Shown here piece by piece: positions 32,739 through 41,806 of a stretch of 64,000 nt of DNA. The position numbers and the translations under genes were made by a program. The DNA is taken from assembly GCA_022827095.1 (NCBI GenBank), contig JAJDTP010000001.1:1-64000 (forward strand), written 5' to 3'. How positions within the stretch are numbered: position 1 is the stretch's first letter; the number at the start of each line of letters is the position of its first letter. The notes under the pieces were generated by a model. It saw only the letters and a program-made list of their open reading frames with translations. It made no database searches and was not told where the DNA came from. Source of the stretch: Dehalococcoidia bacterium. GTDB lineage: Bacteria; Chloroflexota; Dehalococcoidia; Lucifugimonadales; UBA3495.

Positions 32739-35144
32739 ATGACATCGGCGGAGGACCAATCCATTCCACCCGAAGCGGGGTTCCAGCGCGCCATCGGCCT
32801 GCTGGAATTCGATCAGATCCGGCTCCGTCTGGCTGAGACGACCCGCACCACCCTGGGCGGTGAGTTGGCCGCCGAACTGATCCCCTCGTCTGATCCGCGC
32901 GACATCGCCGTGCGGCAGCAGGAAACGGCCGAGGCCCGCCGCCTGCTGGATACGACCGGCGCCCTGGAACTTGGTCCTGAGGAAGACCTGCGTCCGGCGG
33001 TTCAGCGAGCGCTGCTGGGCGGCGTGCTGCGCGGCGAGGAACTGCGCCACATGGGTGCGCTGGCGGCGGCCGCCCGCTGGAACCGAGGTTCCCTGGCGCG
33101 ACGCGACGACCTGCCCGTCCTGGCGGCCATCGCCCAGAACCTGCCCGAACTGCCCGATTTGGAGAGCGCCGTCAATCGCGCGATTGGCCCATCCGGCGAG
33201 GTGCTCGATGACGCATCACCGGAGCTGGGGCGCTTGCGCCGCGAATCGCGCTCCGCCTGGTCATCGCTGAACGACGTGATGCAGCGGTCGTTGCGGCGTT
33301 ACCAGCGGTCGGACGTAATCCAGGAAGATATCATCACCGAGCGCAACGGACGGATGGTCCTGCTCATCAAGACCGAGTTCAAGGGGCAGGCTCCCGGGAT
33401 CATTCACGACGTGTCCGACAGCGGGGCCACCGTGTTCATCGAGCCCATGCCGGCCATCGACCTGGGCAACCGCTGGCGCGAGACCCGCCTGGCGGAGCAA
33501 CGCGAGGAAGAGCGGGTGCTGCGGCAGTTGTCGGAAATGGTGGGCCGGTACTCGGACGACATAACGTTGATGCTGAGCCTGCTGGCCCGACTGGATCTGG
33601 CCGCGGCCAAGGGACGCTATGGGGCGTCGCTGCGGGCCGTGCCGCCCACGCTGCTGGACGTCGATGAGCCGCGCCGCCTGGAGATCACCGGAGGGCGTCA
33701 CCCGCTGCTGACCGGTGACGTGGTGCCCACCACGATCAGCATAAGCGCGAGCCAGCCGGTGCTGGTGGTAACCGGCCCCAACGCCGGGGGGAAGACCGTC
33801 GCGCTCAAGACTGCGGGGCTCCTGTCGATGATGGCGCACGCCGGCCTGCAGGTGCCGGCGGACGACGCCGTGCTGCCCCTGCTGGACGGCGTTTACGCCG
33901 ACATCGGCGACCAGCAGAGCATCTTCGAGTCGCTGTCCACCTTCAGCAGCCACATCCGCAACCTGCAGCGGATCATGGACGTTGCCACCGCCAACTCGCT
34001 GATCCTGATCGACGAGTTGGGATCGGCGACGGACCCCGAGGAAGGGTCGGCGCTGGCGATCGCGCTGCTATCGCACCTGCGCGACCTGGGGGCGATGGTG
34101 GTGGCGACGACGCACCATCGGAACGTGGCGCGGTTGGCCCAGGAGGAACCGGGCATGGTCAACGCCAGCGTGGACCTGAACCCACGCACGCTGGAGCCGA
34201 CCTATCGCCTGACCCATGGGGTCCCGGGGCGCAGCTATGCGCTGACCATCGCCGCACGGTTGGGGTTGCCGGAAACTGTCATCTCCGGCGCCCAGTCGCA
34301 CCTGGAACCGACCCACGTGCGCACGGACCAACTGCTGCAAGAGCTGCAGGAAGAACGGCTGACGGTCTCCGAATTGCGCCTGGAGGCCGAGCGGGCGTTG
34401 ACCGCGGCGCGGGCTCGCGAGCAGGAGATCGCGCAGGAACTGGATGCGGTTGAGGATACCAAGGCCCAGCTGGTGGAGGACGCCCGTCGCGAACTTGCCG
34501 AGCAGATCGTCGACCTGACGGGCCGGATCCGGCGGGCGGAGAGGTCGCTGGAAAGGTCTTCGGTGGTGGCGGACGGTCAAGCCCGTGACGTCGACCTGCG
34601 CGCGGAACGGGAGAGCCTGGTGGAGGCGCAACGTGAGGTAGTATCGCCCGACTGGGCACCGATACCGGTGGAGCGGCCGCCCTGGTACCACGACCTGCGG
34701 CCCGGCGACCGGGTCTACATCCGTGGGGTGTCGCGGCCGGTCGAGGTGGTGACGGCGCCCGACCAGCAGCAGGAGATCGAGGTTTTGATCGGCAGTATGA
34801 AGGCCCGGCTGCCGGTGTACCAGTTGGACCGGCCGGCCGACCGGCTCCATCCGGTGGCGGAGCAAGCCGGCGTGGTGTACCGTAGGCCGGAGAGCAAGCG
34901 AACGATGAGCCCCGAGGTTAACCTGCACGGCTACCGGGTCGATGAGGCGCTGAACGTCATCGACTCGCTGCTGGACGACGCGGCGCTGGAAGGCATGTCG
35001 TCGCTGAAGATCGTGCATGGAAAGGGCACGGGCGCGCTGCGGCGGGCGATACGAGAATACCTGGCCGGTCATCCCCTGGTGGCGGCGACGGAGCCGGGCG
35101 AGGGCGGCAATGCTGCGGGCGTCACGGTGGTGCAGCTGCGGTAG
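32739..35144 (+). CDS. mutS2: MutS2 ATPase/endonuclease (ribosome-collision factor)
   Basis: An 801-residue MutS2. Core and clamp regions span 1-300. The MutS-type ATPase has Walker A GPNAGGKT (346-353), then LIDELGSATDPEEGSALA (Walker B) and ATTHHRNVA. A long coiled coil follows (about 525-630), then KOW-like and, from 727 to the end, a Smr domain (VNLHGYRVDEAL, KIVHGKGTGALR). MutS2 in Bacillus splits collided ribosomes; older work links it to recombination. The upstream neighbour is VLRF1-like. Confidence 0.95.
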   Translation: MTSAEDQSIPPEAGFQRAIGLLEFDQIRLRLAETTRTTLGGELAAELIPSSDPRDIAVRQQETAEARRLLDTTGALELGPEEDLRPAVQRALLGGVLRGEELRHMGALAAAARWNRGSLARRDDLPVLAAIAQNLPELPDLESAVNRAIGPSGEVLDDASPELGRLRRESRSAWSSLNDVMQRSLRRYQRSDVIQEDIITERNGRMVLLIKTEFKGQAPGIIHDVSDSGATVFIEPMPAIDLGNRWRETRLAEQREEERVLRQLSEMVGRYSDDITLMLSLLARLDLAAAKGRYGASLRAVPPTLLDVDEPRRLEITGGRHPLLTGDVVPTTISISASQPVLVVTGPNAGGKTVALKTAGLLSMMAHAGLQVPADDAVLPLLDGVYADIGDQQSIFESLSTFSSHIRNLQRIMDVATANSLILIDELGSATDPEEGSALAIALLSHLRDLGAMVVATTHHRNVARLAQEEPGMVNASVDLNPRTLEPTYRLTHGVPGRSYALTIAARLGLPETVISGAQSHLEPTHVRTDQLLQELQEERLTVSELRLEAERALTAARAREQEIAQELDAVEDTKAQLVEDARRELAEQIVDLTGRIRRAERSLERSSVVADGQARDVDLRAERESLVEAQREVVSPDWAPIPVERPPWYHDLRPGDRVYIRGVSRPVEVVTAPDQQQEIEVLIGSMKARLPVYQLDRPADRLHPVAEQAGVVYRRPESKRTMSPEVNLHGYRVDEALNVIDSLLDDAALEGMSSLKIVHGKGTGALRRAIREYLAGHPLVAATEPGEGGNAAGVTVVQLR

Positions 35145-35151
35145 GGCCCAG

Positions 35152-35284
35152 GCAACTGTTCAGAATTCAGGGCTTGTCATTGCGAGGCGCTCGCGCCGTG
35201 GCAATCTCGACGCCTTAGCAGCAACGTCTGCCTCAACGTTCTCCCCCACGGCAACGGGATTGCCGCGCTGCGCTCGCAATGACA
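35152..35284. repeat. Family A element, left end intact
   Basis: Begins GCAACTGTTCAGAATTCAGG like the element at 31695 and keeps the full core, but the right terminal repeat is missing. It lies just behind mutS2. Confidence 0.7.
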
Positions 35285-35304
35285 AGTGCGAGACAGTGGT
35301 TTGC

Positions 35305-35333
35305 TTGACATCCCCGATGGGCTGGAATAACGT
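35305..35333 (+). promoter_or_regulatory. Promoter of the VOC gene
   Basis: TTGACA (35305-35310), 17-bp spacer, TAACGT (35328-35333). The -10 is a weak match. Confidence 0.45.
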
Positions 35334-35369
35334 TGCGCCACAACACGAGACCCTCGAGGAGGTAAGGTT

Positions 35370-35849
35370 ATGGCCCAGATTGGCGGACTCGGACACGTAG
35401 GTATCTACGCGACCGATTTGATGAAGATGCGCGATTTTTACAGCCGGGTGCTGGGACTGAAAATCGCTGACGAGGACCTGGAACAGCGGCGAATGGTCTT
35501 CATGAGTTCCGACCCCGTGGCCGAGCACCACGAGTTTGTGCTGATGGAAGGCCGTGTCACGTCTGACGACGCCAAGGTGATCCAGCAGATTTCATTCGCC
35601 GTGCCGTCGATCCAGGATATGCGCGAGTTCAAGGAGCGTATCGACGCCGAGAACTGCACCATCGACCGGATCGTCAGCCACGGCAACGCCTTTGGCATGT
35701 ACTTCTTCGATCCGGAAGGGAACCGCATCGAGCTGTACTACAAGACCGGCTTCCCGGTTCCGCAGCCCCACGGGGATCCGCTGGACCTCAGCCGCAGCGA
35801 TGAAGAGTTGCTGGACGAGGCCAAGGAACTGCTGCACACCAAGCGCTAA
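35370..35849 (+). CDS. VOC-family (glyoxalase/extradiol dioxygenase-like) protein
   Basis: A 159-residue paired beta-alpha-beta-beta-beta protein. Metal ligands fit the VOC pattern: His in GGLGHVGIYATD, His in EHHEFVLM, and Glu in GNRIELYY. Related to ring-cleaving dioxygenases and glyoxalases; the substrate is open. GAGGAGG precedes ATG 35370. Confidence 0.8.
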   Translation: MAQIGGLGHVGIYATDLMKMRDFYSRVLGLKIADEDLEQRRMVFMSSDPVAEHHEFVLMEGRVTSDDAKVIQQISFAVPSIQDMREFKERIDAENCTIDRIVSHGNAFGMYFFDPEGNRIELYYKTGFPVPQPHGDPLDLSRSDEELLDEAKELLHTKR

Positions 35850-35870
35850 GCGGCTTACCCTCAGGCATTG

Positions 35871-35905
35871 CCGCCGCTGCTGGACCATCGGCAGCGGCGG
35901 TCTTG
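35871..35905 (+). terminator. Hairpin terminator after the VOC gene
   Basis: CCGCCGCTGC (35871-35880) pairs with GCAGCGGCGG (35891-35900), followed by TCTTGCT, a weak U-tract. Confidence 0.6.
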
Positions 35906-35920
35906 CTATTAAACCTACCG

Positions 35921-36298
35921 ATGACTTTCCGCGAACCCTTGCCGGAGGGTTGCCCACCGGCTGAAGCGGTGGAAATAACGGAGCCTCTCGTTGTATATCG
36001 CATTGTACGGCATGACCCACCCCAGGATGCCGACTTCAGGTCGCAACGCGCGATGTTTCCCGACCGCCACTTTCCCAGCGTTTCCGAGTGTCAAGCACGC
36101 GGTCTTTCGGTCCATGGCGATATCAGAGAGGCGCAGTTGCTACTGAATTTGAGAAGCTTTCGCGGTTGTACAATTTGTCAGGTGAGTTTGGGACGTGATG
36201 CCGGGTACATTCAACGCACGGGCCGACGTTCCCATTTCACCTGGTGGCCGCTGGCTGACTACGACATTATGGATAACTGCTCGATGGTGGCGGCATGA
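35921..36298 (+). CDS. Hypothetical protein, first of an overlapping pair
   Basis: A 125-residue soluble protein starting MTFREPLPEGCPPAEAV. No family recognised. Its TGA overlaps the ATG of the next gene (ATGA at 36295-36298), so the two products are made together. Codon use is less GC-biased than in neighbours. Confidence 0.6.
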   Translation: MTFREPLPEGCPPAEAVEITEPLVVYRIVRHDPPQDADFRSQRAMFPDRHFPSVSECQARGLSVHGDIREAQLLLNLRSFRGCTICQVSLGRDAGYIQRTGRRSHFTWWPLADYDIMDNCSMVAA

Positions 36299-36681
36299 AA
36301 ACAGCACAACTTACGGCAACCCTTTTGTACTACGACGGCGTCCAGGTGTTTGAGGGCCGGGATGACAGCGGAAGCTGCTATCTGGGGGCGCTGGTTGACT
36401 CGGAACCGGATGCTGACCGCTACCTGATAACGGGCGTGTCGCCGGAACAGTTATGCGAGTTGAGGGCGGGCAGGTGCGATTTACGCGCCGTGCTGCTGAA
36501 ATGCTCATACGGCGGCTGGTATCTGGCTCGCGTGGGCGATGGCTTTGCGTCTCCTTTTGCGCTGGAGCGTCAGCAGGGCGCGTTGCTTGACCATGATTAT
36601 CTCCCGGAAGATGGAGTTCTGTTGGCTGATGACGGAAGCGACAGTGCAGCGATGAAACCGTCCGTCAATGAGGCCGTTTGA
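36295..36681 (+). CDS. Hypothetical protein, second of an overlapping pair
   Basis: A 128-residue protein that begins TATLLYYDGVQVFEGRDDSG and has RYLITGVSPEQLCELRAG. It resembles small conserved proteins of unknown function seen in other bacteria next to a similar upstream partner; I cannot name the family with confidence. Overlap by ATGA with the gene at 35921 suggests a two-protein complex. The layout is like a toxin-antitoxin pair but no toxin fold is visible. Confidence 0.6.
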   Translation: MKTAQLTATLLYYDGVQVFEGRDDSGSCYLGALVDSEPDADRYLITGVSPEQLCELRAGRCDLRAVLLKCSYGGWYLARVGDGFASPFALERQQGALLDHDYLPEDGVLLADDGSDSAAMKPSVNEAV

Positions 36682-36731
36682 GAGAATCCGGCCGGTAGCA
36701 GAACGCGAATACCTCGACTATTCCAGCCACA

Positions 36732-38003
36732 ATGAGCGCATTATCCGGCCCGGTTGCGTATGCCGATCTGCCGCGCCGTTATCACCGGTGGAAGTGGCAG
36801 GTGCTGGTGTCCTTCTGCACCTTCTACCTGTTTGTCTACACGGGGAGGTTTAATTTCTGGCCAACGACGCCCTGGATCAAGGACGACCTGCAGCTGACCA
36901 ACATCGAGATCGGGATCATCAACGCCATGCTGCTGTGGGGGTTCATGCTGGGGGACCTGGTGCACGGGCGGATGTCGGAGGCCTACGGGCTGCGGCTGTG
37001 GGTGACGCTGGGAGCCGTGTTTACCACGGTGTTCAACTGGGCCACGTCCTTCGGCACGTCGGCGGTGACCATGGCCATCCCGTGGGCGCTGGCCGGGTTC
37101 GTGAACGCGGCCTGCTGGTCGCCGGCCATCAGCATGATCAGCCAGTGGTGGCCTCGCCGGGAGCGCGGCATCGCCATGGGCTTCGTGGGGACCGTGAGCG
37201 GCGGGGCAATGCTGCTGATGTGGTGGCTGAGCAGCTGGGTTGCGGCAAAGTGGGGCTGGCAGGCCGCCTTCCGCTATCCGCCGCTGATCATCATGGCGCT
37301 GGGGGTGGCCTTCTACTTCCTGACCCGGGACCGACCCCGCGATGTGGGACTGCCCGAGTACATAGAGGAGGACGAGATTTCGGCGGCGCCGGAGGCGGTG
37401 GACGACGCGAGGCTCAGAGGGTTTGGGCCCTACAAGGTACTGCTGACGAACTCGCGCTTCCAGTTGGCCTGTCACGTCAAGGGCCTGGAGAACGTGGCGC
37501 GCTACGGCCTGACCACCTGGGTGCCGCTGTACTACTTCGAGGCCGGGGGGCTGGACATCACGCAGACGGTGCTGATCACCTTCCTGCTGCCGCTGGGATA
37601 CCTGATCGCGCCGCCGCTATCCGGGTTCATATCGGACCGGCTGCTGGGGAGCCGGCGAAGGCCGCTGGTCATCGCTTCCTGCTTCCTGTCGGCGGCGGCC
37701 CTGGTGGTGATCGCCATCGCGCCGCCCTCCAACCCCTGGCTTGGGGCGGCGCTGATGCTGTGGGGCGGCATCAGCATGGGAGTGTCGCTGATCTCCACGA
37801 TTTCCGTTGACCTGTCGGGCCGCAAGATGGCAGCCACCGGCGCCGGCGTGCTGGACGCCCACGGCTACCTGTATGCCGGCGCCCAGGCCCTGATCTTCAG
37901 CGTGCTGCTGGACATGACGGGCAGCCCGTGGCCGATCGTGTTCCTGGCCATGGCGGCGACGCGGCTGATCTCGGCGGCGATGATCAGCCGCGTGCGGGTG
38001 TAG
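36732..38003 (+). CDS. MFS transporter of the organophosphate:phosphate antiporter type
   Basis: A 423-residue 12-helix carrier. The N terminus, YLFVYTGRFNFWPTTPWIKDDL, and GFMLGDLVHGRMSEAYG are like the GlpT/UhpT group, as is the long first helix region. The second half has GFISDRLLGSRRRPL. Substrate unclear, perhaps a phosphorylated or carboxylated compound. Confidence 0.8.
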   Translation: MSALSGPVAYADLPRRYHRWKWQVLVSFCTFYLFVYTGRFNFWPTTPWIKDDLQLTNIEIGIINAMLLWGFMLGDLVHGRMSEAYGLRLWVTLGAVFTTVFNWATSFGTSAVTMAIPWALAGFVNAACWSPAISMISQWWPRRERGIAMGFVGTVSGGAMLLMWWLSSWVAAKWGWQAAFRYPPLIIMALGVAFYFLTRDRPRDVGLPEYIEEDEISAAPEAVDDARLRGFGPYKVLLTNSRFQLACHVKGLENVARYGLTTWVPLYYFEAGGLDITQTVLITFLLPLGYLIAPPLSGFISDRLLGSRRRPLVIASCFLSAAALVVIAIAPPSNPWLGAALMLWGGISMGVSLISTISVDLSGRKMAATGAGVLDAHGYLYAGAQALIFSVLLDMTGSPWPIVFLAMAATRLISAAMISRVRV

Positions 38004-38033
38004 AACTCGGGCACAGACGTCCTCATCTTTTCT

Positions 38034-38186
38034 TTTACATCGATGGACAGGATGAACAGGATGCCGGCGATACCGTCGCGGCGTTCAGATCACAGCAGCG
38101 TCCCGGACGCCGGAACGCTGACAATAATCAATCAAATCCTGTCCATCCTGTGCATCCATGTAAAAGACAAAATGGGTAGGCGTGAG
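38034..38186. repeat. Family C element
   Basis: Arms CATCGATGGACAGGAT and ATCCTGTCCATCCTG form an inverted repeat around a GC-rich core (38066-38120), ending GGGTAGGCGTGAG. It is the opposite-strand copy of the element at 44927-45116. The end lies right before the ribosome site of the hydrolase gene. Confidence 0.75.
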
Positions 38187-38194
38187 GCGGGAGC

Positions 38195-39373
38195 ATGTTG
38201 CGGACCCTGGGACGAATTGCATACCGCTGGTACCTGATCTCCATCGTGGCCGGCGTCGCGATTGTCGCCGTGTTGACGCTGTTCAGGCCGGCAGGCACGG
38301 CCATCCACACGGCCGCGTTCGCCGCCCAGGTGTTGCCGTCGCCGGTGAAGATTCAACCGTGGATTACGGTGGAACCGGAGCGACGAAAAATATCGTTCCA
38401 GCGGGACGACGGCACGGAGGGCCAGGCCGACGTGTACGTGATTCCCGACGGGAAGCGACGGGCCGGCGTCCTGATTTTCCTAGGGGCCAACGCGGCCGGG
38501 GCGGACGATCCGGACGTGATCAACCTGGGGCAGGCGCTGGCCCGGACTGGTTTTGCGGCGATGTTCTACTGGTCGCCGACCATGGGGGAACGGGCGCAGA
38601 TCGACGCCGGGGAGATCGGCAACCTGGTGGCGGCGCTGGAGCACCTGCGAGAGGAGGAATACGTTGATCCGGCGCGGATTGGGATCGCCGGATTCTCCGT
38701 GGGGGCGTCCTTTGCGCTGGTGGCAGCGGCCGACCCGCGCATCGCTCAGGACATCGCGTTCGTGAACGCTTTTGGCGGGTACTACGACACTGCCGACCTG
38801 GTGGTACAGATCGCGGCCGGGCGCGCTATGGAGGATCGGGGCGACAAGGCCTGGGAGGTGGACCGGCTGACCCGCCGGGTCTACAACAACATGCTCATCG
38901 ATTCCATCGACGACCCGGCGCACCAGGAGACGGCTCGGGCTATCGCCGGGGGCGGCGAATACGATGCCAATGAGCGGATTCCCCTGTCCACGGAGGCGGC
39001 GTTCGCCCTGCTGGCGGGAGTCGGCTACATCGGGGAGGCGAGATGGCGGCACGGGCAACTGACCGAGAGGTTCAGGGCGGAGGTTGATTCCATAGCGCCG
39101 TCGCACCACGTGGGGCAGTGGAGCGCGAACACGGCGATGCGGGTGATGCACGACGTGGGTGACCCGCTGATACCGGTGGGAGAGTCGCGGCGGCTGGTGG
39201 ATGCCCTGCGGGAGCAGAGGCCGGACGTGGAGGTTTATTACACCGAAACCGACATCTTCCGGCACGTGCGGCCGGACGCGGACCGGGACCTCAAGTCGCT
39301 GCTGCGGGGAGCGTGGCAACTGTTCCGCCACATGTACCACATCGTGGCGGTGGCGCGGCAGCCGGCGGTCTAA
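38195..39373 (+). CDS. Membrane-anchored alpha/beta hydrolase (dienelactone hydrolase-like)
   Basis: A 392-residue protein with an N-terminal membrane segment (about 13-32) and an alpha/beta hydrolase domain. The nucleophile elbow is GIAGFSVGASFALV with Ser in GFSVG; GVLIFLGANAAGADD is the oxyanion loop; a C-terminal VMHDVGDPLIPVGESRR carries the Asp and HVRPD the candidate His. Its ribosome site (GGCGGGAG) sits at the edge of the family C repeat. The TAA stop overlaps the convergent Uma2 stop. Confidence 0.7.
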   Translation: MLRTLGRIAYRWYLISIVAGVAIVAVLTLFRPAGTAIHTAAFAAQVLPSPVKIQPWITVEPERRKISFQRDDGTEGQADVYVIPDGKRRAGVLIFLGANAAGADDPDVINLGQALARTGFAAMFYWSPTMGERAQIDAGEIGNLVAALEHLREEEYVDPARIGIAGFSVGASFALVAAADPRIAQDIAFVNAFGGYYDTADLVVQIAAGRAMEDRGDKAWEVDRLTRRVYNNMLIDSIDDPAHQETARAIAGGGEYDANERIPLSTEAAFALLAGVGYIGEARWRHGQLTERFRAEVDSIAPSHHVGQWSANTAMRVMHDVGDPLIPVGESRRLVDALREQRPDVEVYYTETDIFRHVRPDADRDLKSLLRGAWQLFRHMYHIVAVARQPAV

Positions 39374-40128
39374 TCGCCGTTGGGCGGCGTGATGCCGTGT
39401 TCGCGGAGCATTCGCTCCAGCATGGCTGCGCGGTCCTCGGCGGTGTGCGCCCGTTCCTCGGCGAACTGGGCGCGGTCCTCGGCGATCTGTCTCGCGGCTA
39501 TTTCCTCCCGGAAGTTCCTCAGCCAGGTTTGGCTGACGGGATCGTGCATCCTCAAAACGCCGTCTTGCGCAAACAAGTCCAGCCCAAGGACGGAGCTGTA
39601 TCCTCGCAACGTTCCGTCGTCTTGCGAGATGATGATGGGCTCGTACTCGCCGGCTGCGTTCAGCCGCTCTCCGATCAGCACCCGCCGGGCGACCTGGCCG
39701 CGGTTGTTGTCGAAACGCCAGTACTCGGTGACGCCCATGGCGGCGTAGATGTCCCGCTTTTCGGTGGCGTCCCGGCGCCAGGTGTTAGGAGAGGCGATTT
39801 CAAGCACGAAATCGGGGGATTTGCCTTCGCGCCAGGTGAAGTAAGAAAGGCGCTCACGATTTTTAACGCCGAAAGACACCAGTACATCCGGCGCCACCTT
39901 GCGGTTGGGGTTGTTCATCTCGTAATAGACGAATATATCCGCCGACACGTACACGTCCGGGCGGTCGGCGTAGTGTTGGATCAGGGACTCGCTGACGTCG
40001 ATCATGACGCGGCGTTGGCGGTCGTCTTCGGCCATGGGTTCGTCATCCGAGTCGGGGTAGAAGATGTTGGGATCTTCTTCCGGGACGCGGGGAGTGTCGT
40101 AGTCCAATCCAAAGGGCTGAGTAACCAT
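39370..40128 (-). CDS. Uma2-family (DUF820) putative endonuclease
   Basis: A 252-residue protein like that at 5684: VAPDVLVSFGV, WREGKSPDFVLEIASPNT, RDIYAAMGVTEYWRFD. The PD, E-x-A and following acidic/basic residues are intact. The C terminus (QIAEDRAQFAEERAHTAEDRAAMLERML) is a predicted coiled coil. ATG 40128 is used. The in-frame upstream extension is Arg/Pro-rich and not coding. Confidence 0.75.
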   Translation of the reverse strand: MVTQPFGLDYDTPRVPEEDPNIFYPDSDDEPMAEDDRQRRVMIDVSESLIQHYADRPDVYVSADIFVYYEMNNPNRKVAPDVLVSFGVKNRERLSYFTWREGKSPDFVLEIASPNTWRRDATEKRDIYAAMGVTEYWRFDNNRGQVARRVLIGERLNAAGEYEPIIISQDDGTLRGYSSVLGLDLFAQDGVLRMHDPVSQTWLRNFREEIAARQIAEDRAQFAEERAHTAEDRAAMLERMLREHGITPPNGD

Positions 40129-40157
40129 GAGCGTTACGCTCCCAGAGGGTAGTCGCG

Positions 40158-40508
40158 TCAGTTGCGGTTTTTCAGGCGCTCCAGTTTCTGGACGGTGCCG
40201 GGGAGTTTCCAATCGACGTAGAGCAGGACGTGTTCCTTGATGGCCTCTTCGTGGACGCGGCAGGAGAAGCAGGCGCGGTCGATGCACAGGCCGTGACGGG
40301 GCCGGAGAGCCTCGCGGAGGGAGGTCAGTTGCTCAGCCAGGTCGGTGTCGATGGGTTGACCCTGCTGAGCGCGCAGCAGCAGGACGTCCATCTGCTCGGC
40401 CAGTCGCTCCAGCAGTTCGTTGTAGCGCTGGAGGCCCTGCTCCACGAAGTTGCGCGGTTCCGTGGCCGTGAAGTAGGGGATCATCTGCATGTCGGGGACG
40501 TCAGCCAT
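40158..40508 (-). CDS. Hypothetical protein with a Cys/His motif
   Basis: A 116-residue, mostly helical protein. The centre has YNELLERLAEQMDVLL, and the second half CIDRACFSCRVHEEAIKEH, with three Cys and a His that could hold a metal. No family recognised. It ends 30 bp before the Uma2 start and may share its transcript. Confidence 0.55.
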   Translation of the reverse strand: MADVPDMQMIPYFTATEPRNFVEQGLQRYNELLERLAEQMDVLLLRAQQGQPIDTDLAEQLTSLREALRPRHGLCIDRACFSCRVHEEAIKEHVLLYVDWKLPGTVQKLERLKNRN

Positions 40509-40618
40509 GGTGCACCTGCATGTACGGGCCGGGTGGTCCGGTATCGGCGGCGCCAATGTACCACACTGCTGGGCCGGGGCGGGTTGGCGGCGCCGGCGTG
40601 ACGCAGTTTGTGGAGGAG

Positions 40619-40757
40619 AAACGTCAGAAGCAGGATTTTCAAGATTAGAGGATTATCAGGATTGGAATCGTTCCATGACTGAGCACCCTCAAGTCTGCCA
40701 AATCATGCAATCCTGTAAATCCTGCTGCTGACGATTTACGAAACTGGGTAGGCTGAG
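40619..40757. repeat. Family D palindromic repeat
   Basis: CGTCAGAAGCAGGATTTTCAAGATT on the left and AAATCCTGCTGCTGACG on the right form an inverted repeat; the right side ends GAAACTGGGTAGGCTGAG, the shared end motif. A small family B hairpin (GATTCCTGCTCGCGCAGGAAT) follows at 40761-40782. The gap 40509-40843 has nothing else. Confidence 0.75.
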
Positions 40758-40843
40758 TCTGGATTCCTGCTCGCGCAGGAATGACGGAGTGTGGGAGTGG
40801 GAATGACGAAGTGATGGCTAGACGGTACGGGATGGGAGCAAAT

Positions 40844-41806
40844 TTACGCGGCAGTTTCGCGCTGGTCGGGCACGGCTGAGGGTTGGGCGTCTGCGGCGAG
40901 GGCGGCTTCCATGGCGGTGATGGCGACCTGGATCTGGTCCTCGTCGGGCTGGCGGGTGGTGATCAGCTGGAGGGCGAGTCCGGGCGCGGCGAGGGCCTTG
41001 CCGAACCAGGCCTGGCGGTGGGCGCCGGCGAACCGGATGATCTCGTAGCTGACGGCGGCGACCACGGGGATGAGAGCGATGCGCGAGAGGATGCGCCATT
41101 CCAGATCTGGGCGGCCCAGGAGGGCGAAAACCAGCACGGAGACCACGGCTACGGTGAGCAGGAAGGCGGTCCCGCAGCGAGGGTGGGGCGTGGGATGCCG
41201 GCGGACATTGTCCACGGTGAGGTCCTGGCCGGCCTCGTAGGTATGGACGGCCATGTGCTCGGCGCCATGATAGGCGTAGACGCGGCGTATGTCCTTCATG
41301 GCGGAGATGCCGGCCACGTATGCCACCAGGATTATCAGCCGGATGACGCCCTCGATGAGATTGCTGACCACCGAGGATTCGAGGAAGGGGTCGATGAGGC
41401 GGACGGCCAGCAGGGGAAGGACGAGAAAGATACCGATGCCCAGGGCCAGTGCAATGGCCATGGTCACTCCCATGGTCCATTTAGTGGCGGCGGAGTCGGC
41501 GCTCTCGGTGTTGTCGGCCTCGCCGGCGGCGATGATGGCGGAACGCTGGAGGGACTTCATGCCGTACCACAGGGTCTCGGCGAGGATGAGGACGCCGCGA
41601 ACGCCGGGGACACGGCGGATGCGTCCGGAGAAGCGGGAGCTGACGGGCTCGGTGTCGCAGAAGATGTCGCCGTCGGGCCGGCGGACGGCGAGGCTGTAGT
41701 GGCGCACGCCGCGGATCATGACGCCTTCGATCACCGCCTGGCCGCCGTAGAGCGGTCGGGCTGGCTGGACGCCGGCGGGAGGGGAGTTTGTTGCGGAGCT
41801 AGCCAT
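40844..41806 (-). CDS. DUF1385 (YqhQ-family) membrane protein
   Basis: A 320-residue DUF1385 protein. Signature LYGGQAVIEGVMIRG, then RVPGVRGVLILAETLWYGMKSL, YHGAEHMAVHTYEAG and HPRCGTAFLLTV. Several membrane helices. Function unknown although the family is widely conserved and often sits beside rpmE and prfA, as here near rpmE. The start, ATG 41806, overlaps the stop of the upstream gene by 8 bp. Confidence 0.88.
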   Translation of the reverse strand: MASSATNSPPAGVQPARPLYGGQAVIEGVMIRGVRHYSLAVRRPDGDIFCDTEPVSSRFSGRIRRVPGVRGVLILAETLWYGMKSLQRSAIIAAGEADNTESADSAATKWTMGVTMAIALALGIGIFLVLPLLAVRLIDPFLESSVVSNLIEGVIRLIILVAYVAGISAMKDIRRVYAYHGAEHMAVHTYEAGQDLTVDNVRRHPTPHPRCGTAFLLTVAVVSVLVFALLGRPDLEWRILSRIALIPVVAAVSYEIIRFAGAHRQAWFGKALAAPGLALQLITTRQPDEDQIQVAITAMEAALAADAQPSAVPDQRETAA

